In this document: positions 1 through 7,940 of the stretch, piece after piece
Position numbering within the stretch: the first letter of the stretch is position 1
Layout: each line of letters begins with the position of its first letter
NCBI RefSeq assembly: GCF_003651245.1
Contig: NZ_RAPE01000006.1
Span: 62,001 to 126,000, forward strand
Reading direction: 5' to 3'
DNA: 64,000 nucleotides
DNA from: Roseovarius spongiae
Lineage (GTDB): Bacteria > Pseudomonadota > Alphaproteobacteria > Rhodobacterales > Rhodobacteraceae
Program-made: the position numbers and the translations under genes
Notes under the pieces: generated by a model
Told to the model about the DNA's origin: nothing
The model's input: only the letters and a program-made list of their open reading frames with translations
Databases searched by the model: none

Positions 1-338
1 ACGAATGCCTTGTCGGCGAGGTGGATTTTTCCAACCAGGGCCGCGCGCGGCTGATGCTGAAGGATCGCGGTCTGCTGCGGATCCACGCGCGGCGCAGCGA
101 CGGCCGCCTGCTCGGGGCGGAGATGGCGGCGCCGGCAGCCGAACACCTGGCGCATCTCCTCGCGCTGGCGATCGGCCGGGAACTGACGGTGCATGACCTG
201 CTGCGCATGCCCTTCTACCACCCCACGGTCGAGGAAGGGCTGCGTTCGGCGCTGCGCGAGATCGCGCGCGAGCTGCCGCCCTGCAGCGTTTCGGACCTCG
301 CCGGCTGCGATGCCCTCGGCGCCGAGGCGCTGGACTGA
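1..338 (+). CDS. C-terminal end of a dihydrolipoyl dehydrogenase-like flavoprotein (partial)
   Basis: The frame is open from base 3, so the gene enters from the left and only about 111 C-terminal residues are present. They form the dimerisation domain of the class I pyridine nucleotide-disulfide oxidoreductases. It shows the family phrases LLGAEM and APAAEHLAHLL, and near bases 214-236 the YHPTVEE segment whose His and Glu form the catalytic dyad of the partner subunit in lipoamide dehydrogenases. The family reoxidises lipoamide or another disulfide with NAD and acts in the cytoplasm. Mercuric or glutathione reductases share the fold, but the His-Pro-Thr-x-Glu pattern fits the lipoamide dehydrogenase branch best. 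The redox-active disulfide lies outside the window, so the substrate cannot be fixed. Confidence 0.75.
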   Translation, partial: ECLVGEVDFSNQGRARLMLKDRGLLRIHARRSDGRLLGAEMAAPAAEHLAHLLALAIGRELTVHDLLRMPFYHPTVEEGLRSALREIARELPPCSVSDLAGCDALGAEALD

Positions 339-364
339 TCCAGAGCGCGCGGGAGCAGGCACGG

Positions 365-502
365 CCCAGCCCCGCCGGCGTCGACCTCGACCATCACGAT
401 GGTGGTGGTGTCCCACTGCAGCGTGCCATCGGATTCCGGCGCGTCGGTCGGCACGCGCGCCACCGTGACGCGCGGCGCCCCCAGCGTCGGCACGTCGCGC
501 AC
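365..502 (-). pseudogene. 5' remnant of an enolase-superfamily (mandelate racemase-like) gene
   Basis: Just after the stop of the TPP enzyme gene, in the same direction, a GTG-started frame encodes about 46 residues typical of the N-terminal capping domain of mandelate racemase/muconate lactonising enzymes: RVPTDAPESDGTLQWDTTT followed by a VMVEVDAGG stretch. After roughly base 365 the similarity stops, where the family would continue with a GLGYTY-like strand. The frame then runs antisense through the lipoamide dehydrogenase end until a stop near 215. No barrel domain or catalytic Lys, Asp or Glu follows. I read this as a gene broken by a deletion or rearrangement that fused its start to the neighbouring dehydrogenase. 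It was probably the last gene of the operon read from 2.9 kb. Confidence 0.6.
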
Positions 503-506
503 GGCG

Positions 507-2273
507 CTATCCCGTAACGCGCTTGAACGTCTGCCACAGGATCCCGCCGGCGTCGGGATCGCCCGCGGCCAGCGCCTTGGCATAGCTCTTGGCCTGGCTC
601 ATGCTGATATGCGGCGGCAGGGTCGGCACGTCGGGATCGGTGCGCGCGTCTATCACCGTGGGCCGGTCGGCGGCGAATGCCTCGTCCCAGGCCGGGGCGA
701 TCTGATCGGGGCTTTCCACCCGGATGCCGTTCAGCCCCAGCGAAGCGGCGAAATCGGCGTAGTTGAACGGCGGCACGTCCTGCGTTTCGGGCACCTTCGG
801 GCTGTCGCCCATCGCGCGCAACTCCCACGTCACCTGGTTCAGGTCGTGGTTGTTCAGCACCGCGATCACCAGCCGCGGATCGGCCCATTCACGCCAGTAT
901 TTCGAAATGGTGATGAGCCCGTTGATCCCCAGCATCTGCATCGCGCCGTCCCCGACGAAACCGACCGCCGCCCGCTCAGGAAAGCAGAACTTGGCCGCCG
1001 TCGCGTAGGGCACGCCGGGGCACATCGTCGCCAGCGTGCCGGACAGCGACGCCTTCATGCCCGTCCGCACCTTGATCGCGCGCGCGAACCAGTTCGCGGC
1101 CGTTCCGGAATCGGCCGCGATGATGGTGTTGTCGGGCAGGCGCGGCGAGGCTTCCCAGAACAGCCGCTCGGGGTTGATCGGGTCGGCCTTCTGATGCGCG
1201 CGGTCCTCGGCGCCGTCCCACCACTTGGCGACGCGCTTCTCGATATCCTCGCGCCAGCGGCTGTCCCCGCGCGCCTTCAGGTGCGGGATCAGCGCGCGCA
1301 GGGTGGCGGCCGCGTCGCCGACGAGGTTGACCTCCATCGGGTAGCGGATCGATTCCATGGCCGGGTCAATGTCGATCTGCACGGCGCGGGCGCGGCCTTC
1401 CTTGGGCAGGAATTCCGAGTAGGGAAAGCGCGATCCGATCATCAGGAGCGTGTCGCAATGCTGCATCATCCAGTCCGACGGCTCCGTGCCCAGAAGGCCC
1501 ATCTGCCCGGTGACGAAAGGCAGGTCGTCGGGCAGCACCGCCTTGCCCAGCAGCGCCTTGGCCACGCCCGCGCCCAGCAGGTCGGCCGCCTGGGTCAGTT
1601 CCTCGGCAGCATTCAGCGCCCCCGCACCGGCCAGGATCGCGACCTTCTTGCCGGCGTTCAGCACCTCGGCCGCGCGGGTCAGGTCGGCCTGTTCGGGGAC
1701 CACGCGCGGGGCGGCGAAACCGACCCCGGAATGGACCGTGCCATGCGCGTGCGCGGGCTCCTCGACCGCGTCGGCCTCCTGCACGTCGTTGGGAAAGATC
1801 AGCGCCGTCGGCAGCCGCTTGGCCATCGCGATGCGCATGCCGCGGTCGATCAGGTGGCGGGCCTGCGCGGGCGCCATGCAGGTGTGCACGTAATCCTTGG
1901 CCACGTCCTTGAAGAGCACCTGCAGGTCCACCTCCTGCTGGTAATTGCCGCCAAGCGCGGCGCGGGCCTGTTGCCCGACGATGGCCAGCACCGGTTGGTG
2001 ATCGAGCTTGGCGTCGTAGAGCCCGTTCAGCAGGTGGATCGCGCCGGGGCCCGACGTGGCCATGCAGACGCCGACCTCGCCGGTCCACTTGGCGTGCGCG
2101 CAGGCCATGAAGGCGGCCTCTTCCTCGTGCCGGGTCTGGACGAAGTCGATGGTGTCGTCGCGCCCCAGCGCGCCCACTAGCCCGTTGATGCCGTCGCCGG
2201 GATAGCCATATATCCGCCGCACCCCCCATTCATGCAGCCGTTTCAGAATGAAATCTCCAACCGTGTCAGCCAT
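507..2273 (-). CDS. Thiamine pyrophosphate-dependent enzyme, pyruvate oxidase/acetolactate synthase type
   Basis: The 588-residue protein has the three domains of the acetohydroxyacid synthase/pyruvate oxidase superfamily. The pyrimidine-binding domain carries the catalytic Glu in RHEEEAA (about residue 50). The central Rossmann-like domain spans roughly 190-330. The PP domain has the TPP/Mg motif GDG (441-443) to NN (474-475). Family members decarboxylate 2-keto acids such as pyruvate in the cytoplasm. The sequence does not tell pyruvate oxidase, acetolactate synthase or a benzoylformate-like activity apart, and no quinone-binding tail of the PoxB kind is obvious. It starts 27 bases after the transducer homologue and is read with it from the EcfG-type promoter at 2.86-2.89 kb, so a role in stressed or stationary cells is inferred. 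Confidence 0.85.
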   Translation of the reverse strand: MADTVGDFILKRLHEWGVRRIYGYPGDGINGLVGALGRDDTIDFVQTRHEEEAAFMACAHAKWTGEVGVCMATSGPGAIHLLNGLYDAKLDHQPVLAIVGQQARAALGGNYQQEVDLQVLFKDVAKDYVHTCMAPAQARHLIDRGMRIAMAKRLPTALIFPNDVQEADAVEEPAHAHGTVHSGVGFAAPRVVPEQADLTRAAEVLNAGKKVAILAGAGALNAAEELTQAADLLGAGVAKALLGKAVLPDDLPFVTGQMGLLGTEPSDWMMQHCDTLLMIGSRFPYSEFLPKEGRARAVQIDIDPAMESIRYPMEVNLVGDAAATLRALIPHLKARGDSRWREDIEKRVAKWWDGAEDRAHQKADPINPERLFWEASPRLPDNTIIAADSGTAANWFARAIKVRTGMKASLSGTLATMCPGVPYATAAKFCFPERAAVGFVGDGAMQMLGINGLITISKYWREWADPRLVIAVLNNHDLNQVTWELRAMGDSPKVPETQDVPPFNYADFAASLGLNGIRVESPDQIAPAWDEAFAADRPTVIDARTDPDVPTLPPHISMSQAKSYAKALAAGDPDAGGILWQTFKRVTG

Positions 2274-2300
2274 TTTTCCGTGTCCTTTCTCTGTTCGCGA

Positions 2301-2675
2301 TCAACCCGGAGAGGCCATCGTCGTCAGCAACGCGTTTTCCGCCTGCCGCGAATCCAGCCGCGTGTGCTGCACCACGACGGGCCTGTCGGATTCGAGCACG
2401 CAGGCGTAATCGGCGCCGCGCGGCACCCGTTCGGGATCGTCCAGGTCGTTGAACCGCTGGTGCAGCGTGCGCCGCGCCGGGACCGTCAGCCGATAGGGCC
2501 CGGCCGGGTCGCGGTCGGCGAAGTAGAGCGTCAGCGTGACGTTCGCGTCCTCTTCGCCCGCGTTCAGGATGCAGACGGTTTCGTGGCTGGTCATCTCCGG
2601 CTCCGGACCGGTGCCGGTTTCGGGGATGTACCCCTCCGCGATGGACCAGCGTTCATGTCCCGGCGGCGATGACAT
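2301..2675 (-). CDS. Sensory rhodopsin transducer family protein (ASRT-like)
   Basis: The 124 residues match the small soluble Anabaena sensory rhodopsin transducer family over its whole length, with the hallmark stretches GPEPEMTSHETVCILNAG, DRDPAGPY, TVPARRT, RFNDLDDPE, VVVQHTRLDSRQAENALL. In Anabaena the protein is a tetramer that binds a sensory rhodopsin and, in some reports, DNA. Most bacterial relatives occur without any rhodopsin, and none is seen here. A strong AGGAGG ribosome site precedes the ATG. It lies between a 49-residue ORF and the TPP enzyme in an operon with an EcfG-type promoter, so light sensing is not implied. A role as a ligand- or carbohydrate-binding stress protein is equally possible. 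Confidence 0.85.
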   Translation of the reverse strand: MSSPPGHERWSIAEGYIPETGTGPEPEMTSHETVCILNAGEEDANVTLTLYFADRDPAGPYRLTVPARRTLHQRFNDLDDPERVPRGADYACVLESDRPVVVQHTRLDSRQAENALLTTMASPG

Positions 2676-2685
2676 GGACAGCCTC

Positions 2686-2835
2686 CTATTCGCCGGTCAG
2701 CAGCGCCAGCCCCGTCTCAACGGCGGTCCGGCGGCGCGGGTTGCCGCCATGCGCGGCGCCGCGCCGCCCGGGGACGACGACATGGGGGTGCGGCTTCGGT
2801 AGGTCCGCGCGCCGCGCGCAATCCAGCGTCTTCAT
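2686..2835 (-). CDS. Small hypothetical protein, first gene of the transducer operon
   Basis: A 49-codon frame starts with ATG preceded at six bases by GGAGAG. It lies 28 bases after the -10 element of a perfect EcfG-type promoter and ends 10 bases before the ATG of the transducer gene. The product is basic, Arg- and Gly-rich, with HPHVVV and RRTAVETGLALLTGE stretches; it has no signal, membrane segment or family I recognise. Promoter and ribosome-site placement are the only evidence that it is translated. It could instead act as a leader ORF that couples translation to the next gene. Confidence 0.45.
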   Translation of the reverse strand: MKTLDCARRADLPKPHPHVVVPGRRGAAHGGNPRRRTAVETGLALLTGE

Positions 2836-2863
2836 CGGAACTCTCCGGTAGTTGTTTCCGGCA

Positions 2864-2889
2864 AACGCGACCTTCCGTGGGAATGTTCC
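2864..2889 (-). promoter_or_regulatory. EcfG-type promoter of the transducer/TPP enzyme operon
   Basis: On the minus strand the site reads GGAAC, 17 bases, CGTT, an exact match to the alphaproteobacterial general stress (EcfG) consensus. It ends 28 bases before the ATG at 2835 and stands back to back with the plus-strand site at 2906. Confidence 0.85.
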
Positions 2890-2905
2890 GCACCGGGGCG
2901 TCCTC

Positions 2906-2931
2906 GGAACGAAACCGCACATCCATCCGTT
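2906..2931 (+). promoter_or_regulatory. EcfG-type promoter of the GMC dehydrogenase operon
   Basis: GGAAC, 17 bases, CGTT on the plus strand, an exact consensus match. It ends 39 bases before the ATG at 2971 and is divergent from the site at 2864-2889, so both operons would be induced together. Confidence 0.85.
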
Positions 2932-2970
2932 GGGCGACAGTTGCCTTCGGACGGATCGCAGGATCACGAC

Positions 2971-3831
2971 ATGAGGACCATCGCCCGCAACACCCCGCAC
3001 CGCGATTACGGAAGCGCCGCGTTGGGACTGGCGGCCCTTGCGCTGCTGGGCGGCGTCGCGATCCGCGCAAGGCGGCGCCGGCGTCTGTCCCCCCGGCGCA
3101 AGACGCAGCTTGCGGCGCGGACGTTGGGCGCGAGCGTGATCACCGACAGCGCCATGGAGCACGCGCGCGGCGGCTTTCACAACCCGGTGATGTATGCCGC
3201 GCCGGCGCTGGCGACGCTTACGACGGTGGCGGCGGCGGGACGCCCGCGCCGGACATGGCCGATCCATGCGGCGGCCGTCGTGGTCGGCGCGGCGGGCCTC
3301 GGGTTCCATGCGTGGAACATCCTCAAGCGGCCCGGCGGGGTCAGCCGGAACAACCTCTACTACGCCGCCCCCATCGGCGCGCCCGGCGGGCTGGCCGTCA
3401 CCGGCGCGCTGGCGCTGGCGCAGGGCGCGCGCACGCGCGGCGACGGGCGGCTTCTGGGCGGGTTCATCGCGCTGGGGACACTGGCGGAAACCGGCGAGGT
3501 GGCGCTGCTGCACGACCGCGGCGCGTGGCACAACCCGGCGATGCTTATCCCCGTCACCCTGCCCCCGGTCACCGCCGCGCTGCTGCTGGACCAGGCGTTG
3601 CGCCGCCGCGCCGCCACCCGCCGGATCACGCGGGGAGCGCTGCGGGCGATGGCGGCGATGGGGATCGTCGGCACGGGTTTCCACGTCTACGGGGTCAGCC
3701 GCGGCATGGGAGGCTGGGGCAACTGGCGCCAGACGGCCTTTGCCGGCCCGCCCGTCCCCGCCCCGTCGAGCTTCACCGCGCTGGCGCTGGCGGGCGACGC
3801 GGCGCTGGACCTGATCGGGGACCGGCCATGA
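2971..3831 (+). CDS. Polytopic membrane protein with an internal duplication and repeated His motifs
   Basis: 286 residues, about seven or eight hydrophobic segments, no family I can name. ATG 2971 is chosen over an upstream TTG (2941) because AGGA lies before it and the promoter spacing fits. The protein contains two related halves: HARGGFHNPVMYAAPALATL resembles HDRGAWHNPAMLIPVTLPPV, and GLGFHAWNILKRPGG resembles GTGFHVYGVSRGMGG. This leaves matching His at 64, 70, 113 and at 181, 187, 238. Its stop overlaps the start of a gluconate-2-dehydrogenase-type subunit and flavoprotein, whose relatives normally pass electrons to a cytochrome c that is absent here. A heme- or quinone-binding anchor is therefore my inference. 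Confidence 0.7.
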   Translation: MRTIARNTPHRDYGSAALGLAALALLGGVAIRARRRRRLSPRRKTQLAARTLGASVITDSAMEHARGGFHNPVMYAAPALATLTTVAAAGRPRRTWPIHAAAVVVGAAGLGFHAWNILKRPGGVSRNNLYYAAPIGAPGGLAVTGALALAQGARTRGDGRLLGGFIALGTLAETGEVALLHDRGAWHNPAMLIPVTLPPVTAALLLDQALRRRAATRRITRGALRAMAAMGIVGTGFHVYGVSRGMGGWGNWRQTAFAGPPVPAPSSFTALALAGDAALDLIGDRP

Positions 3832-4448
3832 GCGAGACGGTCCACCGCCCCTATCCCGGCTGGAACGTGCTGGAGAAATGGGACAGCCCGTCCTTCAACG
3901 ACGCCACGCGCGAGGTGCTGCGCAAGCGGCTGCAAGAGGTGCCGGCGCGGCGGTTCTTCACCGCCGGGGAATGGCCGGCGGTCGAGGCCCTTTGCGACAC
4001 GGTTCTGCCGCAGGACGACCGCGCCGACCCGGTGCCGCTCGCGAACTGGATCGACGCCACGCTGCACGAGGGGCGCGGCAACGGCACGCGCCGCGCGGAC
4101 ATGCCCGCCCCGCCCGAAGCCTGGCGCCTCGGCCTCGCCGCGCTCGATGCCGAGGCGCGGGCGCGCGGGGCGGCGGATTTCGCATTACTCGGCGCCGATG
4201 CGCGGGCGGCGCTGCTGCGCGACGTGGACGCGGGGCGGCTGCGGGCCGACTGGCAGGGGCTCCCGGCGCGCCGCTTCCTGCGCAACCTCGTCATGGCCGA
4301 GGTCGTCGCGATCTATTATTCCCACCCGGCGGGGCAGAGCGAGATCGGCTTTGGCGGCCCGGCCAGCCCCCGCGGCTACGTGCGCCTGCAACCGGGCCGC
4401 GCCGACCCGTGGGAGGCCCCGCCGGGCGCGTGGGAGGATACGCCGTGA
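3828..4448 (+). CDS. Gluconate 2-dehydrogenase subunit 3 family protein
   Basis: The 206-residue product has the ARRFFTAGEWPAVEALCDTVLPQDD region typical of the small (gamma) subunit of flavin-dependent gluconate/sorbitol dehydrogenases, followed by a helical body ending in an AIYYSHPAGQSEIGFGGP segment. In the family this subunit stabilises the GMC flavoprotein and often carries it through the Tat pathway. Here the N-terminus (MSETVHRPYPGW) has no twin-arginine signal, so the complex may face the cytoplasm. It overlaps the gene before by four bases (ATGA) and the flavoprotein after by four (GTGA), so the three are translationally coupled. Confidence 0.8.
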   Translation: MSETVHRPYPGWNVLEKWDSPSFNDATREVLRKRLQEVPARRFFTAGEWPAVEALCDTVLPQDDRADPVPLANWIDATLHEGRGNGTRRADMPAPPEAWRLGLAALDAEARARGAADFALLGADARAALLRDVDAGRLRADWQGLPARRFLRNLVMAEVVAIYYSHPAGQSEIGFGGPASPRGYVRLQPGRADPWEAPPGAWEDTP

Positions 4449-6094
4449 CAATCCCCGACCGCCCCGGCCCGCGCGCGGTGGACGGCCGCGCGCCGGATGT
4501 CTTCAGTCGCGACGGCAGCGTCGCCATGCGCCAGTTCCCCGACCGCGAAGAGGTGGATTTCGCCATCGTCGGCGCCGGCTGCGGCGGCGGCGTGCTGGCG
4601 GCCAAGCTGGCCGAGGCGGGATTTTCCGTCGTCGCCTTCGACGCCGGCCCCTTCTGGCGGCCGCTCAGCGATTTCGCCTCGGACGAGCGCGAGCAGGAAA
4701 AGCTCTACTGGCTCGATCCGCGCATTTCCGGCGGCGACGATCCGCTTGAGTTCGGGCAGAACAATTCCGGCCGCGCCGTCGGCGGCTCCTCCGTGCATTT
4801 CCAGATGGTCGCTCTGCGGTTCCGCCCCGACTGGTTCGCCGCGCGGTCGCGGCTGGGCTACGCCGTCGACTGGCCCGTCGATTGGCGCACGATGTGGCGC
4901 TACTACGACGAGGTCGAACGCGCCTGCGCCATCTCCGGTCCCGCCAACTACCCGTGGGGGCCGAAACGGCGCTATCCCTACCGCGCGCACGAGGTGAACG
5001 CCGCCGGGCAGGTGCTCGCGCGCGGGGCCGAGGCGATGGGCGTGCCCTGGGCGCCGACGCCGCTGGCGACCGTTTCCGCCCCGCGCGGCAAGTCCCCGCC
5101 CTGCGTCTATCGCGGCATGTGCAAGATCGGCTGTTCGACCAACGCCAAGCAGAGCGTGCTGATCACCTACATCCCCCGCGCGCTGGACGCGGGCGCGGAG
5201 ATCCGCGATTCCGCGATGGTGGGGCGGATCGAAACCGAGAACGGCCGCGCCACCGGCGTCGAGTATCACCGCGACGGGCAATGGCGGTTCCAGCGGGCGC
5301 GCAACGTGGTCTGCGCGGGCTACTCGATCGAAACGCCGCGCCTGCTGCTCAATTCGGCCAATGGCGCACATCCCCACGGCCTCGCCAATTCGTCGGGCAC
5401 TGTGGGGCGCTACCTGATGGCGCATCTGAACGATGCCGTCTGGGGCGTGATGGACGAGGAAATCCGCTGGTACAAGGGCCCGCCCTCCATGGCCTGTTGC
5501 GAGCATTGGAACTACACCGACGACAAGGATTTCGACGGCGGCTACTCCTTCATGTCCCAAGGCCCGCTGCCGACCGATTTCGCCCGGACGCTGGTCACGA
5601 ACGAAGGCGTCTTCGGTCATGACCTGCGCCGCCAGATGACGCTCTACAACCGCATGGCGGGGCTCAAGATGGTGGGTGAGACGATGCCGCAGGCCAGCAA
5701 CCGCGTCACGCTGGCGGAGGAGCGCGACGATTTCGGCCTGCCGCGCGCGCGCGTCGCCTTTTCCCATTGCGACAATGATCGCCGGATGCAGCGCCATGCC
5801 CGCGACTTCATGGGCCGGATGCTGAAGGCGGCGGGCGGCCGCGACCTGCTGGAGACAGGCGCCACCGCGCACCTGATGGGCGGCTGCCGGATGGGCGATG
5901 ATCCCGAAACCAGCGTCACCGACAGCGACGGGCGCACATGGGACATCCCGAACCTCTGGATCTGCGATGGCTCGCTCATGCCGACGGCGGGCGGGGTCAA
6001 TCCGTCGATGACGATCATGGCCAACGCCGCGCGCATCGCCGACCGGATCGGGGCCCTGGCCGCGCAGCATGAACCGGAGCGCGCGCATGGTTGA
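4445..6094 (+). CDS. GMC family oxidoreductase (gluconate 2-dehydrogenase-like flavoprotein)
   Basis: 549 residues from a GTG that overlaps the previous stop. The FAD-binding Rossmann motif IVGAGCGGGVLAAKLAEAG lies near residues 40-60. The central part has the PPCVYRGMCKIGCSTNAK cysteine-rich stretch seen in gluconate/sorbitol dehydrogenase flavoproteins. The C-terminal GMC signature has the active-site His in AHLMGGCRMG and the Asn in GGVNPSMT. Such enzymes oxidise sugar or polyol hydroxyls and feed electrons to the respiratory chain through a partner. The partner here seems to be the duplicated membrane protein, because no cytochrome c gene is present in the operon. The substrate is unknown; an aldonate or polyol from the neighbouring glucan metabolism is a guess. 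Confidence 0.87.
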   Translation: MTIPDRPGPRAVDGRAPDVFSRDGSVAMRQFPDREEVDFAIVGAGCGGGVLAAKLAEAGFSVVAFDAGPFWRPLSDFASDEREQEKLYWLDPRISGGDDPLEFGQNNSGRAVGGSSVHFQMVALRFRPDWFAARSRLGYAVDWPVDWRTMWRYYDEVERACAISGPANYPWGPKRRYPYRAHEVNAAGQVLARGAEAMGVPWAPTPLATVSAPRGKSPPCVYRGMCKIGCSTNAKQSVLITYIPRALDAGAEIRDSAMVGRIETENGRATGVEYHRDGQWRFQRARNVVCAGYSIETPRLLLNSANGAHPHGLANSSGTVGRYLMAHLNDAVWGVMDEEIRWYKGPPSMACCEHWNYTDDKDFDGGYSFMSQGPLPTDFARTLVTNEGVFGHDLRRQMTLYNRMAGLKMVGETMPQASNRVTLAEERDDFGLPRARVAFSHCDNDRRMQRHARDFMGRMLKAAGGRDLLETGATAHLMGGCRMGDDPETSVTDSDGRTWDIPNLWICDGSLMPTAGGVNPSMTIMANAARIADRIGALAAQHEPERAHG

Positions 6095-7940
6095 GGACGC
6101 GGCGCCGACGGACGGCTGGCGCGCACGCTATGCGCCGATCGCCGACTACGCCCTGATCGGCGACACACACGCCGCCGCGTTGGTGGCGCGCGACGGGGCG
6201 ATCGACTGGCTCTGCCTGCCCGACATGCACGACGAGGCGCTGTTCGCCGAGCTGCTGGATGCGGAACGGGGCGGCTGTCTCTTCGTCGGGCCGGGGCGAG
6301 ACGCGCGCACGACGCGCCGGTACCTGCCGCACTCGCCGGTGCTGGAGACCACGCACGAAACCGCCGACGGCGTGCTGCGCGTCACCGATTTCATGCCGAT
6401 CCCCGAAGGCGGCCGCCAGCGCGACGTCGCGGCCGCCCGGCGGCTGGTCCGCATGGTCGAGGCGGTCGAGGGCGCGCCCGAGCTTGTTGTGCACGTCACC
6501 CCCCGCCCGTCCTTCGGCGAGGTGCTGCCGCGACTGGACCGCCGCAACGCGAACCTCTGGACGATGAGCGACGGACGCGATTTCCTCGCGCTGCAATCCG
6601 ACGTCCCGCTGGAACGCAGTGCGCAGGCCACGCTGGACGCGCGCACCCGCCTTGCCGAGGGCGAGCGGCGCAACCTCACGCTGTCCTTCTGCCGCAGCGA
6701 TATCGGCGTGCTGACGCCGCTGGCGGGCTGCGAGGCGGCGCGGGACGCGACGCTGGACTGGTGGCGGGGCTTCTGCGCGACATGCACGTATCACGGCCCG
6801 TTTGAGGAGGAGATCATTCGCAGCTTCATCACGCTGCGCATGCTGACCTTCAGCCAGTCGGGCGCGGTGCTGGCGGCCCCCACCACCAGCCTGCCCGAAG
6901 CGGTGGGCGGCGCGCGCAACTGGGATTATCGCTATTGCTGGTTGCGGGATTCCTCGTTCATCCTGGGCAGTTTCCTCGACCTTGGCTACCAGACCGAAGG
7001 CGAGGCGTTCTTTCGCTGGCTGATCCACGCCACGCAACTGACCGCGCCGCGGCTTGACGTGCTTTATGACGTCTTCGGCCATACCATGGTCCCCGAACGC
7101 GTCCGCCACGCGCTCGAAGGTTGGCGCGGGTCGGGTCCGGTGCGCACCGGCAACGGTGCGCAGGGGCAGTTGCAACTGGACGTCTATGGCGAGATCGCTG
7201 ATTCCGCGCTGCTTTACGTCAAGTCGGGGGGCACGCTCGATTTCACGCAGCGCCGCCGGTTGCGCGAATTTGCCGACGTGATCTGCCAAAGCTGGACGCT
7301 GCCCGACAACGGCATGTGGGAGATGCGCGACGAGCGGCGCCATCACACCTATTCCAAGGCGATGTGCTGGGCGGCCCTGGATTCGGTGCTGCAACTTTGC
7401 GAGATGGGTCACCTCCGCCTGGATACGAAGCGCCTGAAGCGCGAGCGTGATGCGATCCGCGCCAACATCCTGGCGCATGGGCGCAGCCCGACGCAGCCGA
7501 CGCTTACCGGCGCCTATGGGCGCGACTACTTGGATGCCGCGCTCTTGCTGCTGCCGCGCATCGGGTTGATCGCGGCAGACGATCCGATGATGGTGGCGAC
7601 CTTCGAGCGGATCGAGCGCGAGCTGGGCCACGGCGCGCAGGTCCGGCGCTATCCCGATGGGATGGACGGGTTCGACTCGACAGAAGGCACGTTCACCGCC
7701 TGCGGGTTCTGGGCGGCGGACTACCTCGCGCGGCGCGGTGACGTGGACAAGGCGCATGCGCGCATCGAGGAGCTGTTGCACAATGCCAACGACCTTGGCC
7801 TCATGTCCGAGGAGACCGACCCCGAGACGGGCGAGATGCTGGGCAATTTTCCGCAGGCGTTTTCCCATGCCGGCCTGATCCGCGCGGCGGCGACGCTGGC
7901 GCGGCAGATCGAGGGCCGCGAACCGGAGGAAAAGATGTGA
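6087..7940 (+). CDS. Glycoside hydrolase family 15 protein (glucoamylase/trehalase-like)
   Basis: About 617 residues: an N-terminal beta domain of the type in GH15 trehalases (IADYALIGDTHAAALVARDGAIDWLCLP) and an alpha/alpha barrel with NWDYRYCWLRDSSF. The acidic WEMRDERRHHTYSK loop holds the likely general acid, and LMSEETDPETGEMLGNFPQA near the C-terminus the likely base. GH15 enzymes hydrolyse terminal alpha-glucosidic bonds, and several bacterial members are trehalases. There is no signal peptide, so it should be cytoplasmic. I prefer ATG 6087 (GGAG nine bases upstream) to ATG 6069. It overlaps the GMC gene by eight bases and the next gene by four. With the trehalose block close by, trehalose or glucan turnover is likely; substrate preference cannot be read from sequence. 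Confidence 0.85.
   Translation: MVEDAAPTDGWRARYAPIADYALIGDTHAAALVARDGAIDWLCLPDMHDEALFAELLDAERGGCLFVGPGRDARTTRRYLPHSPVLETTHETADGVLRVTDFMPIPEGGRQRDVAAARRLVRMVEAVEGAPELVVHVTPRPSFGEVLPRLDRRNANLWTMSDGRDFLALQSDVPLERSAQATLDARTRLAEGERRNLTLSFCRSDIGVLTPLAGCEAARDATLDWWRGFCATCTYHGPFEEEIIRSFITLRMLTFSQSGAVLAAPTTSLPEAVGGARNWDYRYCWLRDSSFILGSFLDLGYQTEGEAFFRWLIHATQLTAPRLDVLYDVFGHTMVPERVRHALEGWRGSGPVRTGNGAQGQLQLDVYGEIADSALLYVKSGGTLDFTQRRRLREFADVICQSWTLPDNGMWEMRDERRHHTYSKAMCWAALDSVLQLCEMGHLRLDTKRLKRERDAIRANILAHGRSPTQPTLTGAYGRDYLDAALLLLPRIGLIAADDPMMVATFERIERELGHGAQVRRYPDGMDGFDSTEGTFTACGFWAADYLARRGDVDKAHARIEELLHNANDLGLMSEETDPETGEMLGNFPQAFSHAGLIRAAATLARQIEGREPEEKM

Noticed and set aside
399..2180. Very long plus-strand frame opposite the TPP enzyme gene, and similar frames opposite glgB, glgE, GH65, mrp and coxA
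   Set aside because: Such frames arise from the codon bias of high-G+C genes; their translations are low-complexity, rich in Arg, Ala, Gly and His, with no domains.
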